A stretch of DNA of 64,000 bases from Myxococcales bacterium (GCA_002716585.1 PBBL01000016.1:1-64000), one strand, 5' to 3'. Positions 49,991 through 59,028 are shown, counted from the stretch's first letter. Notes: generated by a model not told the origin, from the letters alone. Program-made: numbers and translations.

Positions 49991-51340
49991 TCACGACCTC
50001 AACCCAGGCACCTCGATCATGCGGATCGCCCGCACCGGCGCCGCGTCACCCGACGCCTTGATCGCCCGCTCGATCAGCCCCTCGATCTGCTCGTCCGTCA
50101 ACGGGCCGTTCAGCGCGTTGAGGTCGTAGGCGATCCCGTACTTCGGCACGTCCCGGTGAACACTCGACAGGTTCGACAGGCCCGCGTCGTAGATCGTCTC
50201 ATCCACCGCCTTCTTGGTCCCTCGCGTGTCCGAGTGGACGACGCTGAGGATGTACTTCGGCCGCTCCCCCTGGTGGAGCCCGATCGGGTGCTTGGGGAAG
50301 TAGACGCAGTCGCGCACCGAGCCGTAATCGTTGAACAGCCGCACCGTGCGCGCCACGCGCTTGGCGATACGGGGCTGCGCCTCCTGGGTCGCCGCCCCGA
50401 TGTGCGGGGTCGTGTAGATCTGCGGCACCTCCGCGTAGGGGTTCTTCCACGCCTGATGCGCCCCGTCGGGCTCCTCAGGGAAGACGTCGACGGACGCGTA
50501 GTGGATCGCGCCCTCGGTCACCGCCTCGATCAGATCCTCAGGGCGGTAGATGAACCCGCGCGCCGCGTTCACGAAGAGCCTCGGGCCGGGCACCTCCTGC
50601 TCCGACCCCATCGCCAGGAACATCTCCCGGGTGATCATCCCCTCGTTGGTCTGACCCCGGTAATCCTCGGCGGAGACGTGCACCGTCACCGCGTGGGAGC
50701 GCGCGAACACGTCCTTGATCGACCCCAGCTGGGTCCACCCCAGCGTCTCACCGACCTCCTGCGCCACCTCGCGGTTGTCGTAGAAGACGATCTTCATGCC
50801 AAAGGCTTCCGCCGTGCTCGCGACCTGCTTGCCGATGTTCCCCAGGCCGATCACCCCGAGCGTCTTGCCGAGCAGCTCGTAGCGCGCCTTGTTCGACTTG
50901 GTCCAGCGGTGCTGGAGCATGTCCTGCTCGGCCTCGAAGATGCGACGGCTCATGACGATCAGCTCGCCGAGCACCATCTCCACCACCGAGCGCCCGTTGG
51001 AGACCGGATCGTTCATCACCAGCACGCCGTTGCGCGCCGCCGCCTCCTTGTCGATCGAGTCGTCCCCGATGCAGCACAGCTGGATCCCCATCAGGTTCGG
51101 CGACGCCTCGATCACGCGCCGCGTGATCGGGATCCGGCTCCGCTTGAAGATCAGGTTGTGCCCGCCCTCCTGCAACCCCCCGATCAGCTCGTCCTCATCC
51201 TTCGGAGCCTCGTCGCGCCGATCGGGCTCGATCCCGATCGAGCGCAGGTAGCCATCCAACGTCGCGTGGGGTCGCTCCAGGATGAGCGCCTTGGCGAATT
51301 GATCCTTCCACACGCGAGGGGTGTATTGATGCTCGGTCAC
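49991..51340 (-). CDS. serA: D-3-phosphoglycerate dehydrogenase-like protein
   Basis: Probable first enzyme of serine synthesis, oxidising 3-phosphoglycerate with NAD. The 2-hydroxyacid dehydrogenase core is complete: IGIEPD-type N-domain, FKRSRIPITRRVIEASPNLMGIQLCCIG, nucleotide-binding TLGVIGLGNIGKQVAS, catalytic Arg in FVNAARGFIY, Glu in SVDVFPEEPDG, and His in YTTPHIGAATQEAQ. The C-terminal ~100 residues (KYILSVVHSDTRGTKKAVDET) appear as a divergent ACT-like domain, a site where serine inhibits in relatives. GTG 51340 has GAGG at good spacing; GTG 51346 is an alternative. Start to end is about 449 residues. Regulation not visible. Substrate specificity by family only. Confidence 0.9.
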   Translation of the reverse strand: MTEHQYTPRVWKDQFAKALILERPHATLDGYLRSIGIEPDRRDEAPKDEDELIGGLQEGGHNLIFKRSRIPITRRVIEASPNLMGIQLCCIGDDSIDKEAAARNGVLVMNDPVSNGRSVVEMVLGELIVMSRRIFEAEQDMLQHRWTKSNKARYELLGKTLGVIGLGNIGKQVASTAEAFGMKIVFYDNREVAQEVGETLGWTQLGSIKDVFARSHAVTVHVSAEDYRGQTNEGMITREMFLAMGSEQEVPGPRLFVNAARGFIYRPEDLIEAVTEGAIHYASVDVFPEEPDGAHQAWKNPYAEVPQIYTTPHIGAATQEAQPRIAKRVARTVRLFNDYGSVRDCVYFPKHPIGLHQGERPKYILSVVHSDTRGTKKAVDETIYDAGLSNLSSVHRDVPKYGIAYDLNALNGPLTDEQIEGLIERAIKASGDAAPVRAIRMIEVPGLRS

Positions 51341-51472
51341 GGTCACCTCATGATTGAATCGTGTTGAATGGTCGATCTCCGAACCCGGCAGGCTCGCTCG
51401 GCCTGTCGTGTGCGCGCCGCACCGGGCAACCCCGGAGACCGAACGCAGTACTAGTGGGACGCAGGGGGCGCG

Positions 51473-52363
51473 TCAAGCGTCGCTCGGCTCGTCCGACGCC
51501 TGCGCGTCACCTTCGAGCGCCTCCGGCTGCGACGTCACCTCAAGCGCCTCTCCGGCCCGCACCGAGATCACCCGCTGCGGGAACGGGATCAGGATCTTCT
51601 CCTGGTCAAAGCGCAGCTTGACCACCTCGGGCAGCGTGTCGCGCACCTTGACGTAGTTCTGGCGCACCAGCCACACCGAGAAGCGCAGCTGCATCGCCGA
51701 CTCGCCGAACCCCACGAACGCCACCTCCGGGGGAGGATCGATCAGGCACAGCGGCTCCTTCTCCGCGATCTCCAGCAGGATCGCCCGCACTCGCCCCAGA
51801 TCCTCGCCGTAGTCCAGGTTCAGCATGAGATCAAAGCGGCGGATCGGGAAGCGGCTGTAGTTGATCACCTGCCCCTTGAGGACCGACTCGTTGGGGACCC
51901 GCACGAAGATGTTGTCGAACGTCCGCAGCTTGACCGAGATCATGTCGATCGACAACACCACCCCGGTGGTCTCACCGATCTTGATGACGTCCCCGATCGA
52001 GAACGGCCGCTCGGTGATCAAGAAGAGGCCGCTGATGACGTTCGAGGCCGAGGTCTGGGAGGCGAAGCCGACCGCCACCGTCAGGATCCCCGCCGTGCCG
52101 AGCAGGACGTTGAGATCGAAGCCCAGCTCGCGCATGACCGTGAGCCCGGCCAGGATGAGCACCCCGTAGGACACCGCGCGGCGGAGCAGCAGCCGCTGCT
52201 GCTCATCGAACAGATCGCGCGCGCCGCGCACCGCCGCGGCGCTCAACAGCTTCGACATGACCAGCCCGCCGATCGACACCGCCACCACCCGGAGCGCGAT
52301 CTGCACCCCAGGCGACTTCAGCTGCGTCATCAGCCAGCCCCACACCTCATTCAACCACTCCAC
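51473..52363 (-). CDS. Small-conductance mechanosensitive channel, MscS family
   Basis: A 296-residue channel with three or four N-terminal spans. The pore-lining TM3 reads GTAGILTVAVGFASQTSASNVISGLFL, followed by the beta domain FSIGDVIKIGETTGVVLSIDMISVKLRTFDNIFVRVPNESVL, both diagnostic of MscS. The C-terminal alpha/beta domain and an acidic tail (SQPEALEGDAQASDEPSDA) complete it. It releases solutes on hypo-osmotic shock. GTG 52363 follows GGAGG; the TGA of the upstream gene ends two bases before it, so they are coupled. The longer frame to 52384 is discarded. Confidence 0.92.
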   Translation of the reverse strand: MEWLNEVWGWLMTQLKSPGVQIALRVVAVSIGGLVMSKLLSAAAVRGARDLFDEQQRLLLRRAVSYGVLILAGLTVMRELGFDLNVLLGTAGILTVAVGFASQTSASNVISGLFLITERPFSIGDVIKIGETTGVVLSIDMISVKLRTFDNIFVRVPNESVLKGQVINYSRFPIRRFDLMLNLDYGEDLGRVRAILLEIAEKEPLCLIDPPPEVAFVGFGESAMQLRFSVWLVRQNYVKVRDTLPEVVKLRFDQEKILIPFPQRVISVRAGEALEVTSQPEALEGDAQASDEPSDA

Positions 52364-52364
52364 G

Positions 52365-53162
52365 TCACCTCCAGAATCGGGCAAACATCCGATGCATCAA
52401 CGTCTGGTTCGTCTTCTCCCGAGGCGTTGACACCAGCGCGCACCCTGGCCCGGCGTCCACCGGCGCCCCGGCGTCGATCTTCACCTCCGCATGCTCCAAC
52501 CCGGCGGTCGCGTAGGTGACCTCCATCCCGTTGGTCCACAGGCGCCCCGCCGCGTCGGTGTAGAGCGACAGGCTCTTGACCGGCAGGCTGAAGCGCTCCA
52601 CGGGGAGCGGCTCGCTTGAGGCGTTGTTCAACAGCACGGCGGTCGTCGCGCGATGGGGCACCACCAGCAGCTCCTCCAGGGTCCGCCTCCCCCGGGTCGT
52701 CCCGGCGTAGCACACCTCCCCCTCCTGGAAGTTGCCAAACCAGGTGTCCGATGGCCTCCAGGTCGGGATCTCCGCCATGAAGCGCTCCGCGCGCCCCCCC
52801 TGGAGCACGATCCACGTCGGCGTGCTCACGTAGAGCGTCGCCCGCTCCAGGCTGGGGATCACCATCGGCTCCTGAGGGCGCAGCACCATCGACCGATCGG
52901 CCATCGACGGGATCAGGGTCAAGACGTCGGGCGACTCGGAGAAGGCGTAGCGCGTCCAATCGGACCGCTCCAGCTCCTCCTCCTCCGTCACCCCCACCTC
53001 CTCGCGCGCCTCGTTGGCCTCACCGGTGTGGGACCACTTCACGCGAAGCTCAGGCCCCGCTCGCTCGATCCACATCTGGAGCGGCCCGATCGACCACCTC
53101 AGGATCGCCCCGTCCTCGATCGTGAACCGACCCCACCACCCGCTGCGCTCCGCGTCACCCAT
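52365..53162 (-). CDS. DUF432-like protein coupled to mscS
   Basis: A 265-residue protein. The opening WWGRFTIEDGAILRWSIGPLQMWIERAGPELRVKW is reminiscent of DUF432 proteins of archaea and some proteobacteria, which are often encoded next to MscS-type channels. Later segments are strand-rich (ATLYVSTPTWIVLQGG, YTDAAGRLWTNGMEVTYATAGLEHAEVKID). No signal peptide or membrane span. ATG 53162 is preceded by GGAGAGGAG. The stop precedes the MscS start by one base, suggesting a channel-associated cytoplasmic protein. The family call is from memory of the pattern, so moderate. Confidence 0.65.
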   Translation of the reverse strand: MGDAERSGWWGRFTIEDGAILRWSIGPLQMWIERAGPELRVKWSHTGEANEAREEVGVTEEEELERSDWTRYAFSESPDVLTLIPSMADRSMVLRPQEPMVIPSLERATLYVSTPTWIVLQGGRAERFMAEIPTWRPSDTWFGNFQEGEVCYAGTTRGRRTLEELLVVPHRATTAVLLNNASSEPLPVERFSLPVKSLSLYTDAAGRLWTNGMEVTYATAGLEHAEVKIDAGAPVDAGPGCALVSTPREKTNQTLMHRMFARFWR

Positions 53163-53385
53163 CTCCTCTCCTTTGGAGGCGTGAACCATCATTCTCAAAC
53201 CATAACAACATCATACCGCGCACAACACGCGCTCAAGCGCGCCGACGCCTGGCTGTTATCTGTGATCCCACCCCAACACACAAGCCTCACCGCCTGCCCA
53301 CCCCGAGGATTTGCGCTGCGGCGCAGGCCCGATGCATAACAGGAGCACTGCGCGACGCAGTTTGCATCAAGGTGACACGCAACCC

Positions 53386-55395
53386 ATGAGCCCAACAGAT
53401 CGCTCATCGCTCGGTTCACGGCTGGCACAACGCGGCGACCTCATCCTGGCGCTGCTCATCGTGTTGGTGGTCGGCGTCATCCTGGTGCCGCTGCCGACGC
53501 TCGCCCTGGACGTGCTGCTGAGCGTCAACTTCACCGCGGCGATCGTGCTCCTCCTCGTCGGGCTCCAGACCAGCAGCCCCCTGAACCTGAGCGCCCTGCC
53601 CGGGCTGCTCCTGGTGACGACCCTGTTTCGCCTGGGGCTCAACGTCAGCAGCACGCGCCTGATCCTGCTCCAGGCCGACGCCGGTGCGGTGATCGACGCC
53701 TTCGGGCGGTTCGTGGTGCGGGGCGATTACGTCGTCGGCGCGGTCGTGTTCCTGATCATCACCCTGGTGCAGTTCCTGGTCATCGCGCGGGGGTCCGAGC
53801 GCGTCGCCGAGGTGGCGGCGCGCTTTACGCTGGACGCCATGCCGGGGCGCCAGATGGCGATCGACGCGGATCTGCGCGCGGGCGCGCTCACCCTGGAGGA
53901 GGCGCAGGCGCAGCGACGCAGCCTCCAGCTGGAGTCTCAGCTCTATGGGGCGCTGGACGGCGCCATGAAGTTCGTCAAGGGCGACGCCATCGCCGGGCTC
54001 CTGATCACCGTCATCAACATCGCGGGTGGGTTGGCCATCGGCGTGCTCCAGCGAGGGCTGCCGCTCTCGGAGGCGGCGAGGACCTACACGCTGCTCACCA
54101 TCGGGGACGGGCTCGTGAGCCAGATCCCCGCGCTGCTGATCGCCACGGCGGCCGGGTTGATCGTCACCCGCGTCGACGCGGGCTCAGGACACCTCGGCGC
54201 CGACGCCGCCCGCCAGCTCCTGCGTCACCCGAGCGCGCTCGGGGTCGCCGCGATGCTCCTGGTGGCGCTCGCGCTCGCGCCCGGGCTGCCGGGGTTGCCG
54301 TTCCTGCTGATGGCCGCCCTCACCGGCGCGCTCGCCTGGCTCGCCCGCACCTCCAAAGCGGACGACGACGCGCCGATCGCCGAAGACGCGGTGCAGCCGC
54401 TGCGCCTCGCGATCGGCGCCCAGCTCGCCGAACACCTCGCCGACCCCGATATGAACGGCCTCCGTGCCGCGTTGAATGCCGCCCGCGACGACCTGCGCGC
54501 CGAGCTGGGGCTGCCCACCACCCCGGTCCAGCTGTCCATCGAGGGAGAGGGCTGGGAGGCGCGCGTTGATATCGACGAGATCCCGGCGCTGGAGACCCGG
54601 GTCTCGCCCGGGTTCATGCTGACCGACGCCGACGCCGCCCCCTTTGACGCGTTGGGGATCGCGTTCGAGCCCGTGCCGGGCTACGCGCTGTGCTGGGTCG
54701 AGGCCGCCGACGAGCCGGAGTTCGCCGACGACGCGCTCACGCCCTCTGACGCGCTCGTGAGGTTGGTCACGGCGGCGGTGCGTCGCCACGGGAGCCTCCT
54801 GTTGGGCATCCAGGAGGTGCAGCGCCTGCTCGATCAGCTCCGCGAGCGCGTCCCAGCCGACGTCGAGGCGGTCGTCCCGGCGGTGATGTCCGTGCCCGAG
54901 CTGACCTGGCTGCTGAGGCGCCTCCTGGACGAGTCGCTCTCGATCCGCAACCTCCGCATCATCCTCTCCGCGGTCGCCGAGCGCGCCGAGGACGCCTCGG
55001 AGCCGCTCGCGCTGCTCGGTGAGGTGCGGGTCGCGCTCCGGCGCCAGATCACCCACGCGTTCGCCTCGGGCGACCAGCTGGAGGCCTGGCTGGTGGAGCG
55101 CGAGGTCGAGCGCACCGTCCGAGACGCCGTCGCCCGCCGCGACACGCGGCAGCCCGATCTCCAGCTCCCCCCTCGCCTGCGGGACGCCATCCGCGCCGGG
55201 GCGCGTCGGGTGGCGGAGGGCGCCGGGGCGTCGCCCACCGTCCTGGTGCTGACCGAGCAGGACGTGCGACCGTTCCTGCATGCGTTGCTCGTGGACGACA
55301 TCCCGGGGCTGGTCACGCTGGCCTACGCCGAGCTGAACCCCGACCTTCAGATCAAGCCCCTGGGCCACCTGTCGGCCCGGAGCGGGCTGACATGA
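53386..55395 (+). CDS. Type III secretion export gate protein, SctV/FlhA family
   Basis: A 669-residue inner-membrane protein. The N-terminal ~310 residues hold seven to eight spans with family signatures: FRLGLNVSSTRLILL, KFVKGDAIAGLLITVINIAGGLAIG and YTLLTIGDGLVSQIPALLIATAAGLIVTRV. The C-terminal cytoplasmic ring domain follows a linker at ~325-360. It forms the nonameric export gate of flagellar or injectisome T3SS. Loops are short and closer to SctV than FlhA, but I cannot exclude FlhA. No other T3SS or flagellar gene is visible in the window. ATG 53386 has no good ribosome site. The stop overlaps the next ATG by 4 nt (ATGA). Confidence 0.88.
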   Translation: MSPTDRSSLGSRLAQRGDLILALLIVLVVGVILVPLPTLALDVLLSVNFTAAIVLLLVGLQTSSPLNLSALPGLLLVTTLFRLGLNVSSTRLILLQADAGAVIDAFGRFVVRGDYVVGAVVFLIITLVQFLVIARGSERVAEVAARFTLDAMPGRQMAIDADLRAGALTLEEAQAQRRSLQLESQLYGALDGAMKFVKGDAIAGLLITVINIAGGLAIGVLQRGLPLSEAARTYTLLTIGDGLVSQIPALLIATAAGLIVTRVDAGSGHLGADAARQLLRHPSALGVAAMLLVALALAPGLPGLPFLLMAALTGALAWLARTSKADDDAPIAEDAVQPLRLAIGAQLAEHLADPDMNGLRAALNAARDDLRAELGLPTTPVQLSIEGEGWEARVDIDEIPALETRVSPGFMLTDADAAPFDALGIAFEPVPGYALCWVEAADEPEFADDALTPSDALVRLVTAAVRRHGSLLLGIQEVQRLLDQLRERVPADVEAVVPAVMSVPELTWLLRRLLDESLSIRNLRIILSAVAERAEDASEPLALLGEVRVALRRQITHAFASGDQLEAWLVEREVERTVRDAVARRDTRQPDLQLPPRLRDAIRAGARRVAEGAGASPTVLVLTEQDVRPFLHALLVDDIPGLVTLAYAELNPDLQIKPLGHLSARSGLT

Positions 55396-56177
55396 CCGAG
55401 GCTTCGACCATGACCGAGATGGAACTCCGGCGAACCCGGATGGGTGAGCTGTTTCGCGCCGCCAACCCACCGCCCGAGGTGGCCGAGGTGACGCTCGTCG
55501 CCGTCCGCACAAACCGCGACCCGCTCGCCCACCCCGAACTCGCCGATCGGTGGCTGAGCGCCGCGGAGCGGCACACGCCCGACCTCTGGCGCTCCGAGGC
55601 GCGCAGGAGCCACTGGTTCGCCGGTCGCGTCGCCGCGCGCGAGGCGGGGATCGCCGCGGGCTGGGCGCTGGAGCCAACCGAGATGACCATCACCGCGCGC
55701 CCGGGAGGGGCGCCCACGCTCACCTCGCCGCGCGGGGTCCTCGACCTGTCCATCACCCACTCCGGGGACTGGGCGATGGCCTGCGCCTGCCCGCGCGGCT
55801 GGCTCCTGGGGATCGACTACGAGATCGGCGCCGACTCCCGGGTGCACCTGGCGCGCCGCGTCTGCGCCCCAACCCAGCGAGCGCGCCACGGCCTGGATCC
55901 CGACGCGGGGACCCAGGCGCGGCCCGGGACGTTTGGCGCGATCTGGACGTTGAAGGAGGCGCTGCTCAAGGCGTGGCGCGTCGGGTTGGTGGTGGAGCTG
56001 GACGCGCTCCGGGTGGAGCGGCTGCCGCCCGGCCTGGACGGCCCGGCGACGATCAGCCTCGCGGCCGCGGTGGATCCGCGGCTCCCGTGGCCGCTGCCCG
56101 AGGGGATGTGGTCTGGAGTCACGCGATGGGAGGAGGCCCCCCTGGCCGCGGTCGCAGCCAGGGGAGGGGCGGGGTGA
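55392..56177 (+). CDS. 4'-phosphopantetheinyl transferase superfamily protein (Sfp-type)
   Basis: A 261-residue protein that would move phosphopantetheine from CoA to carrier proteins of fatty-acid, polyketide or nonribosomal-peptide synthesis. Motifs: a divergent WFAGRVAAREAGIAAGW (usually RRxLGRxxA), LDLSITHSGDWAMACAC (SISHSxG), LGIDYEIGADSR (Mg-binding GIDxE), and FGAIWTLKEALLKAWRVGL (WxxKEAxxKA). The length fits two fused half-domains. The ATG overlaps the sctV-like stop as ATGA, a striking coupling of unrelated functions. An ATG at 55410 is an alternative start. No NRPS or PKS genes lie in the window. Confidence 0.85.
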   Translation: MTEASTMTEMELRRTRMGELFRAANPPPEVAEVTLVAVRTNRDPLAHPELADRWLSAAERHTPDLWRSEARRSHWFAGRVAAREAGIAAGWALEPTEMTITARPGGAPTLTSPRGVLDLSITHSGDWAMACACPRGWLLGIDYEIGADSRVHLARRVCAPTQRARHGLDPDAGTQARPGTFGAIWTLKEALLKAWRVGLVVELDALRVERLPPGLDGPATISLAAAVDPRLPWPLPEGMWSGVTRWEEAPLAAVAARGGAG

Positions 56178-56180
56178 GGC

Positions 56181-56867
56181 TCAGAGGCCGAAGGCCACGC
56201 CGACGTTGAGCATGACGCGGGTGCCCGCGAAGGTGGTGGTCACCTCGGTCCCAGCGACGTCGTTGGTGAAGTCAACGGAGTAGTACTGGAGCCGCAGGTC
56301 GCCGCGGAGCGCCAGCGAGCTGCTGACGAGGAACTGAGCGCCCGCGCCACCACCGACGTTGTAGCCGAAGCCGTTGTCCGGGTCGTTCGAGGAGTCACCG
56401 TCGCCATCGTCGGGCGGGAGCATGATGCTCAGCCCGCCCTCGCCGTAGGCAAAGCCGTCGACCGAGCCGAAGGGCATGACGTACTCGGCGAGCAGGTTGA
56501 CGTCGAACTCCATCCCCTTCTCATCGGGCTCGGGAGCGTCCGCGTCGCGGAGATCGAGCGAGGGCAACCACCAGATGCTGCCACCCACGCGGATGTTCTT
56601 GGCGACCGGCCAGGCGGCGAACCCGTTGAGCGCGTAGGTGCTGTTGTCGTCGTAGGACGCAGACGCGGTCTGACCGCCCGCCTCAACCTCGGCGTCGCCG
56701 CTGCCGGTCAAAATGAAACCGCCGCGCACGCCACCCATGGGGCGCAGCTTCTTGACCTTGCCCTTGCGCTTCTGCGCGTGGGCTTCGTTGGCGTCCATGG
56801 CGATCAGCGCGGTCGCCGCTGCGAAGGCCGTCAGAGCGAGCGCAGCGCGAGAAAGGAACAGCTTCAT
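56181..56867 (-). CDS. Small outer-membrane beta-barrel protein
   Basis: A 228-residue exported protein. The signal peptide runs through LALTAFAAATALIAMDANEAHA with cleavage before Gln. About eight amphipathic strands follow (GGVRGGFILTGSGDAEV, YALNGFAAWPVAKNIRVGGSIWW, FAYGEGGLSIMLPP, LALRGDLRLQYYSVDF, TRVMLNVGVAFGL). The acidic Asp-rich loop DDGDGDSSNDPDNG could bind calcium. GGGAGG lies five bases upstream of the ATG. Typical of the OmpW/OmpA-like small-barrel class; no specific ligand. It stops 3 nt from the convergent PPTase gene. Confidence 0.85.
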   Translation of the reverse strand: MKLFLSRAALALTAFAAATALIAMDANEAHAQKRKGKVKKLRPMGGVRGGFILTGSGDAEVEAGGQTASASYDDNSTYALNGFAAWPVAKNIRVGGSIWWLPSLDLRDADAPEPDEKGMEFDVNLLAEYVMPFGSVDGFAYGEGGLSIMLPPDDGDGDSSNDPDNGFGYNVGGGAGAQFLVSSSLALRGDLRLQYYSVDFTNDVAGTEVTTTFAGTRVMLNVGVAFGL

Positions 56868-57281
56868 AGGTGCCTCCCGTTCGGGTTATGCATGTGGGAT
56901 ATGTACTCCAACCCCTGTGGACCTATGTATCCTGATGGCCTGCTCAGGTCAAGCAAAGAGCGCGCAGCGCTCGGCGGGCGCGGCGCGGCGAGCCCCCCTT
57001 CAGGAGCGTCATCAGGCCCCCGAAGAAGAAACCCGACCCCCTGGACAGTTCGTCTACATCGGGCTCGACCCCCTCGCAGAGCCGCTGGGACGCCTCATAC
57101 GGGCCGAGGGGTCGGGAGATGTCGGGCAATAAATCCTTGCTAGGGCCGGAAACCCATGCTAGTCCCGAGCATAAGCCCGTGTGCCGTCTACCGCTGTCGA
57201 GATGCGGAACACATGGATTCAGGGCACGTCTACCGCGCAACCGTAGGTGCCGACAGCACCCCACGAAAGGAGATTTCTCCC
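56868..57281. other. 414-bp divergent region between two outer-membrane barrel genes
   Basis: It contains promoters for both barrels and no gene I can support. A minus-strand frame (56944-57264) has passable codon use near its end (LSRGSGFFFGGLMTLLKGG) but no ribosome-binding site, and its N-terminal half looks random. AT-rich patches at ~56885-56935 and GGCAATAAATCC near 57125 are the likely promoter zones. Confidence 0.4.
57137..57165 (+). promoter_or_regulatory. Possible promoter for the rightward barrel gene
   Basis: TTGCTA (57137-57142), 17-bp spacer, TAGTCC (57160-57165). The -10 is weak. It would give a ~110-nt leader ending at GAAAGGAG before ATG 57282. Confidence 0.3.
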
Positions 57282-57965
57282 ATGAGCAGGTTCTACAGCC
57301 TCATGGCCCTCGCCGTCATTGTTGCGCTGGCCATTCCCACCACGGCCGCCGCGAAGGACGGAAAGTACACCGACAAGACAGGACGTTTTGGTATCGGGTA
57401 CGATGAGTCCCTGGCCTCCGTCGGAGGGTTGAGCGCCAGGTTTCAGGTCGCCGAGGCGTTCGGCATCCAGGGCATCATCGCGTTTGACCGCATCGGCGTC
57501 GACGTCCTCAACTCGAGCGACTCGGCCACCGCCTCGCGGACCCAGAACAGCGCCCAGTTCGCGCTGCGCGGTGACATCAGCCTCGCCGTGACCCGGCAGG
57601 CCTCCCTCGGACTCGTCATCGGCGCCAACATCTTCCGCGACTCCTTCAGCCAGGAGCCCGCCAACAACACCGCTGGCGTCGAGAACATCGACGAGAGCCA
57701 GACCCGCTTCGCATTCGAGGCCGGGATCAAGGCCGAGTACCACTTCACCGACTGGTTCTCCGTCCACGGTGAGGCGGGCTTCGTCTTCGCGTTCGTCTCG
57801 CGCCTGACCGAGATCAGCTCGCTCTACACCGACGCGGGCGCCAACATCGACCAGGTCACCAACGGCACCACCACCGAGGTCGAGGGTGACAACGCCGACG
57901 GCACCGTGCTGCGCTTCGGCGTCGGCGAGGCCGTCGGGAACTTCGGCTTCACCTTCTGGTTCTGA
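57282..57965 (+). CDS. Small outer-membrane beta-barrel protein
   Basis: A 227-residue exported protein with a clean signal (YSLMALAVIVALAIPTTAAA, cleavage before KDGK). Strands such as FGIGYDESLASVGGLSARFQVAEAFGIQG, FALRGDISLAVTRQASLGLVIGAN and FEAGIKAEYHFTDWFSVHGEAGFVF build an eight-strand barrel ending NFGFTFWF, with a C-terminal Phe as required for BAM recognition. AAAGGAG precedes ATG 57282; the longer frame from 57156 is rejected. It starts a two-gene operon with the lipoprotein 5 nt downstream. Specific cargo unknown. Confidence 0.88.
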   Translation: MSRFYSLMALAVIVALAIPTTAAAKDGKYTDKTGRFGIGYDESLASVGGLSARFQVAEAFGIQGIIAFDRIGVDVLNSSDSATASRTQNSAQFALRGDISLAVTRQASLGLVIGANIFRDSFSQEPANNTAGVENIDESQTRFAFEAGIKAEYHFTDWFSVHGEAGFVFAFVSRLTEISSLYTDAGANIDQVTNGTTTEVEGDNADGTVLRFGVGEAVGNFGFTFWF

Positions 57966-57970
57966 ACGAC

Positions 57971-58954
57971 ATGATCTCCTCAGCTCTGCGCTCTCCCCCG
58001 ACCCTCGCCGCGCTGCTCGTCGCCACCGCCCTCATCTCGGGCTGCGCCGACGACCGCTCCAAGATCGAGTCCAAGATCAAGTTCGAGCTGGAGGCCTGCC
58101 AGAAGGCCGAAGGCTCGACCTACGAGATCAAGTTCGAGGTCGGCGCCCCCTACGCCATCGAGACGTTCGCCTGCGATGTCCCCGTCAAGGAGATCACCCT
58201 CGACAACGACATCAACGCGAACGCCAAGGTCGGCCCCTACACCTTCAACATGCGCAAGGACACCAGCGACGGGCGCTGGCACGTCACCCGCGTCACCTGG
58301 CCCGAGCTGGACCAGGCGCGCTCCATCATGGAGACCGAGAACAAGGCCGACACCGACATCACCAAGGGGATCACGCTGCTGAACGCCGTGCTCAAGGAGG
58401 CGCCCAAGATGGAGTACGCCCGCCTGAGCCTCATGGAGCTGCACCTGCTCCAGCGCAAGCGGTTCAACAAGCAGGGCGAGACCAACGAGCAGCGCGCGGG
58501 CCTCGGCACCGCCCAGGCCCCCTACGACGCGTCGGTCAAGGCCGCCGTCGAGAACGGCCAGAACAACCTCGCCGCCCAGCTCCACCTCCTGGTCATCGGC
58601 TACCTCGACCGCTACCGACAGCTCGCCGAGGACGCCAGCGTCGTCAGCGACGACAACGCCGAGAAGGAGCGCGCCGCCATCAAAGCCGTCCAGAACGAGG
58701 CCGACGAGGCCAAGAAGAAGGGCGACACCCCGGCTTACGAGAACGCGATCGCCGAGATCGCCACCCGTGAGAAGGAGATGGAGGAGAACGCCGTCAAGCG
58801 CGTCAAGGACGCCGAGGTCATGGGCAAGGTCGCCAAGGAGCTGCTCAAGCGCGAGTGCGTGGCGATCCAGGCCGCCAAGGGCCTCAGCGGGGTCTCCTCC
58901 GAGGTGACCGCCGAGGTGAGCACCTACGCCTCCCAGGTCACCTGCCCGAAGTAA
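57971..58954 (+). CDS. Helical lipoprotein paired with outer-membrane barrel
   Basis: A 327-residue lipoprotein: TLAALLVATALISGC lipobox (Cys25), then a short beta region (~45-105; VKEITLDNDINANAKVGPYTFNMRK) with two cysteines (Cys43, Cys68), and from ~115 a long alpha-helical, TPR-like or coiled-coil domain rich in Glu/Lys/Ala (AEKERAAIKAVQNEADEAKKKG, EIATREKEMEENAVKRVKDAEVM). It closes with two Cys near the end (KRECVAIQ, QVTCPK). It starts 5 nt after the barrel gene. A periplasmic or inner-leaflet partner of the barrel is the simplest inference. Followed by a strong terminator. Confidence 0.8.
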   Translation: MISSALRSPPTLAALLVATALISGCADDRSKIESKIKFELEACQKAEGSTYEIKFEVGAPYAIETFACDVPVKEITLDNDINANAKVGPYTFNMRKDTSDGRWHVTRVTWPELDQARSIMETENKADTDITKGITLLNAVLKEAPKMEYARLSLMELHLLQRKRFNKQGETNEQRAGLGTAQAPYDASVKAAVENGQNNLAAQLHLLVIGYLDRYRQLAEDASVVSDDNAEKERAAIKAVQNEADEAKKKGDTPAYENAIAEIATREKEMEENAVKRVKDAEVMGKVAKELLKRECVAIQAAKGLSGVSSEVTAEVSTYASQVTCPK

Positions 58955-58978
58955 CCCCGAACGCCCACGCCCCACCCG

Positions 58979-59020
58979 ACAAGACAACCCCTGGCTCACA
59001 CGAGCCAGGGGTTGTCTTGT
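58979..59020. terminator. Bidirectional 18-bp-stem terminator
   Basis: The arms at 58979-58996 (ACAAGACAACCCCTGGCT) and 59003-59020 (AGCCAGGGGTTGTCTTGT) are perfectly complementary, with loop CACACG. It ends in TTGTTT on the plus strand and AAGACAA-flanking sequence on the minus, between the lipoprotein stop and the convergent RNase J stop. Confidence 0.88.
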
Positions 59021-59028
59021 TTCGTGGC

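Noticed and set aside
56944-57264. Possible 106-residue minus-strand gene between the two barrels
   Set aside because: The C-terminal part has tolerable codon use, but there is no ribosome-binding site, no similarity that I recognise, and the first half is random-like.
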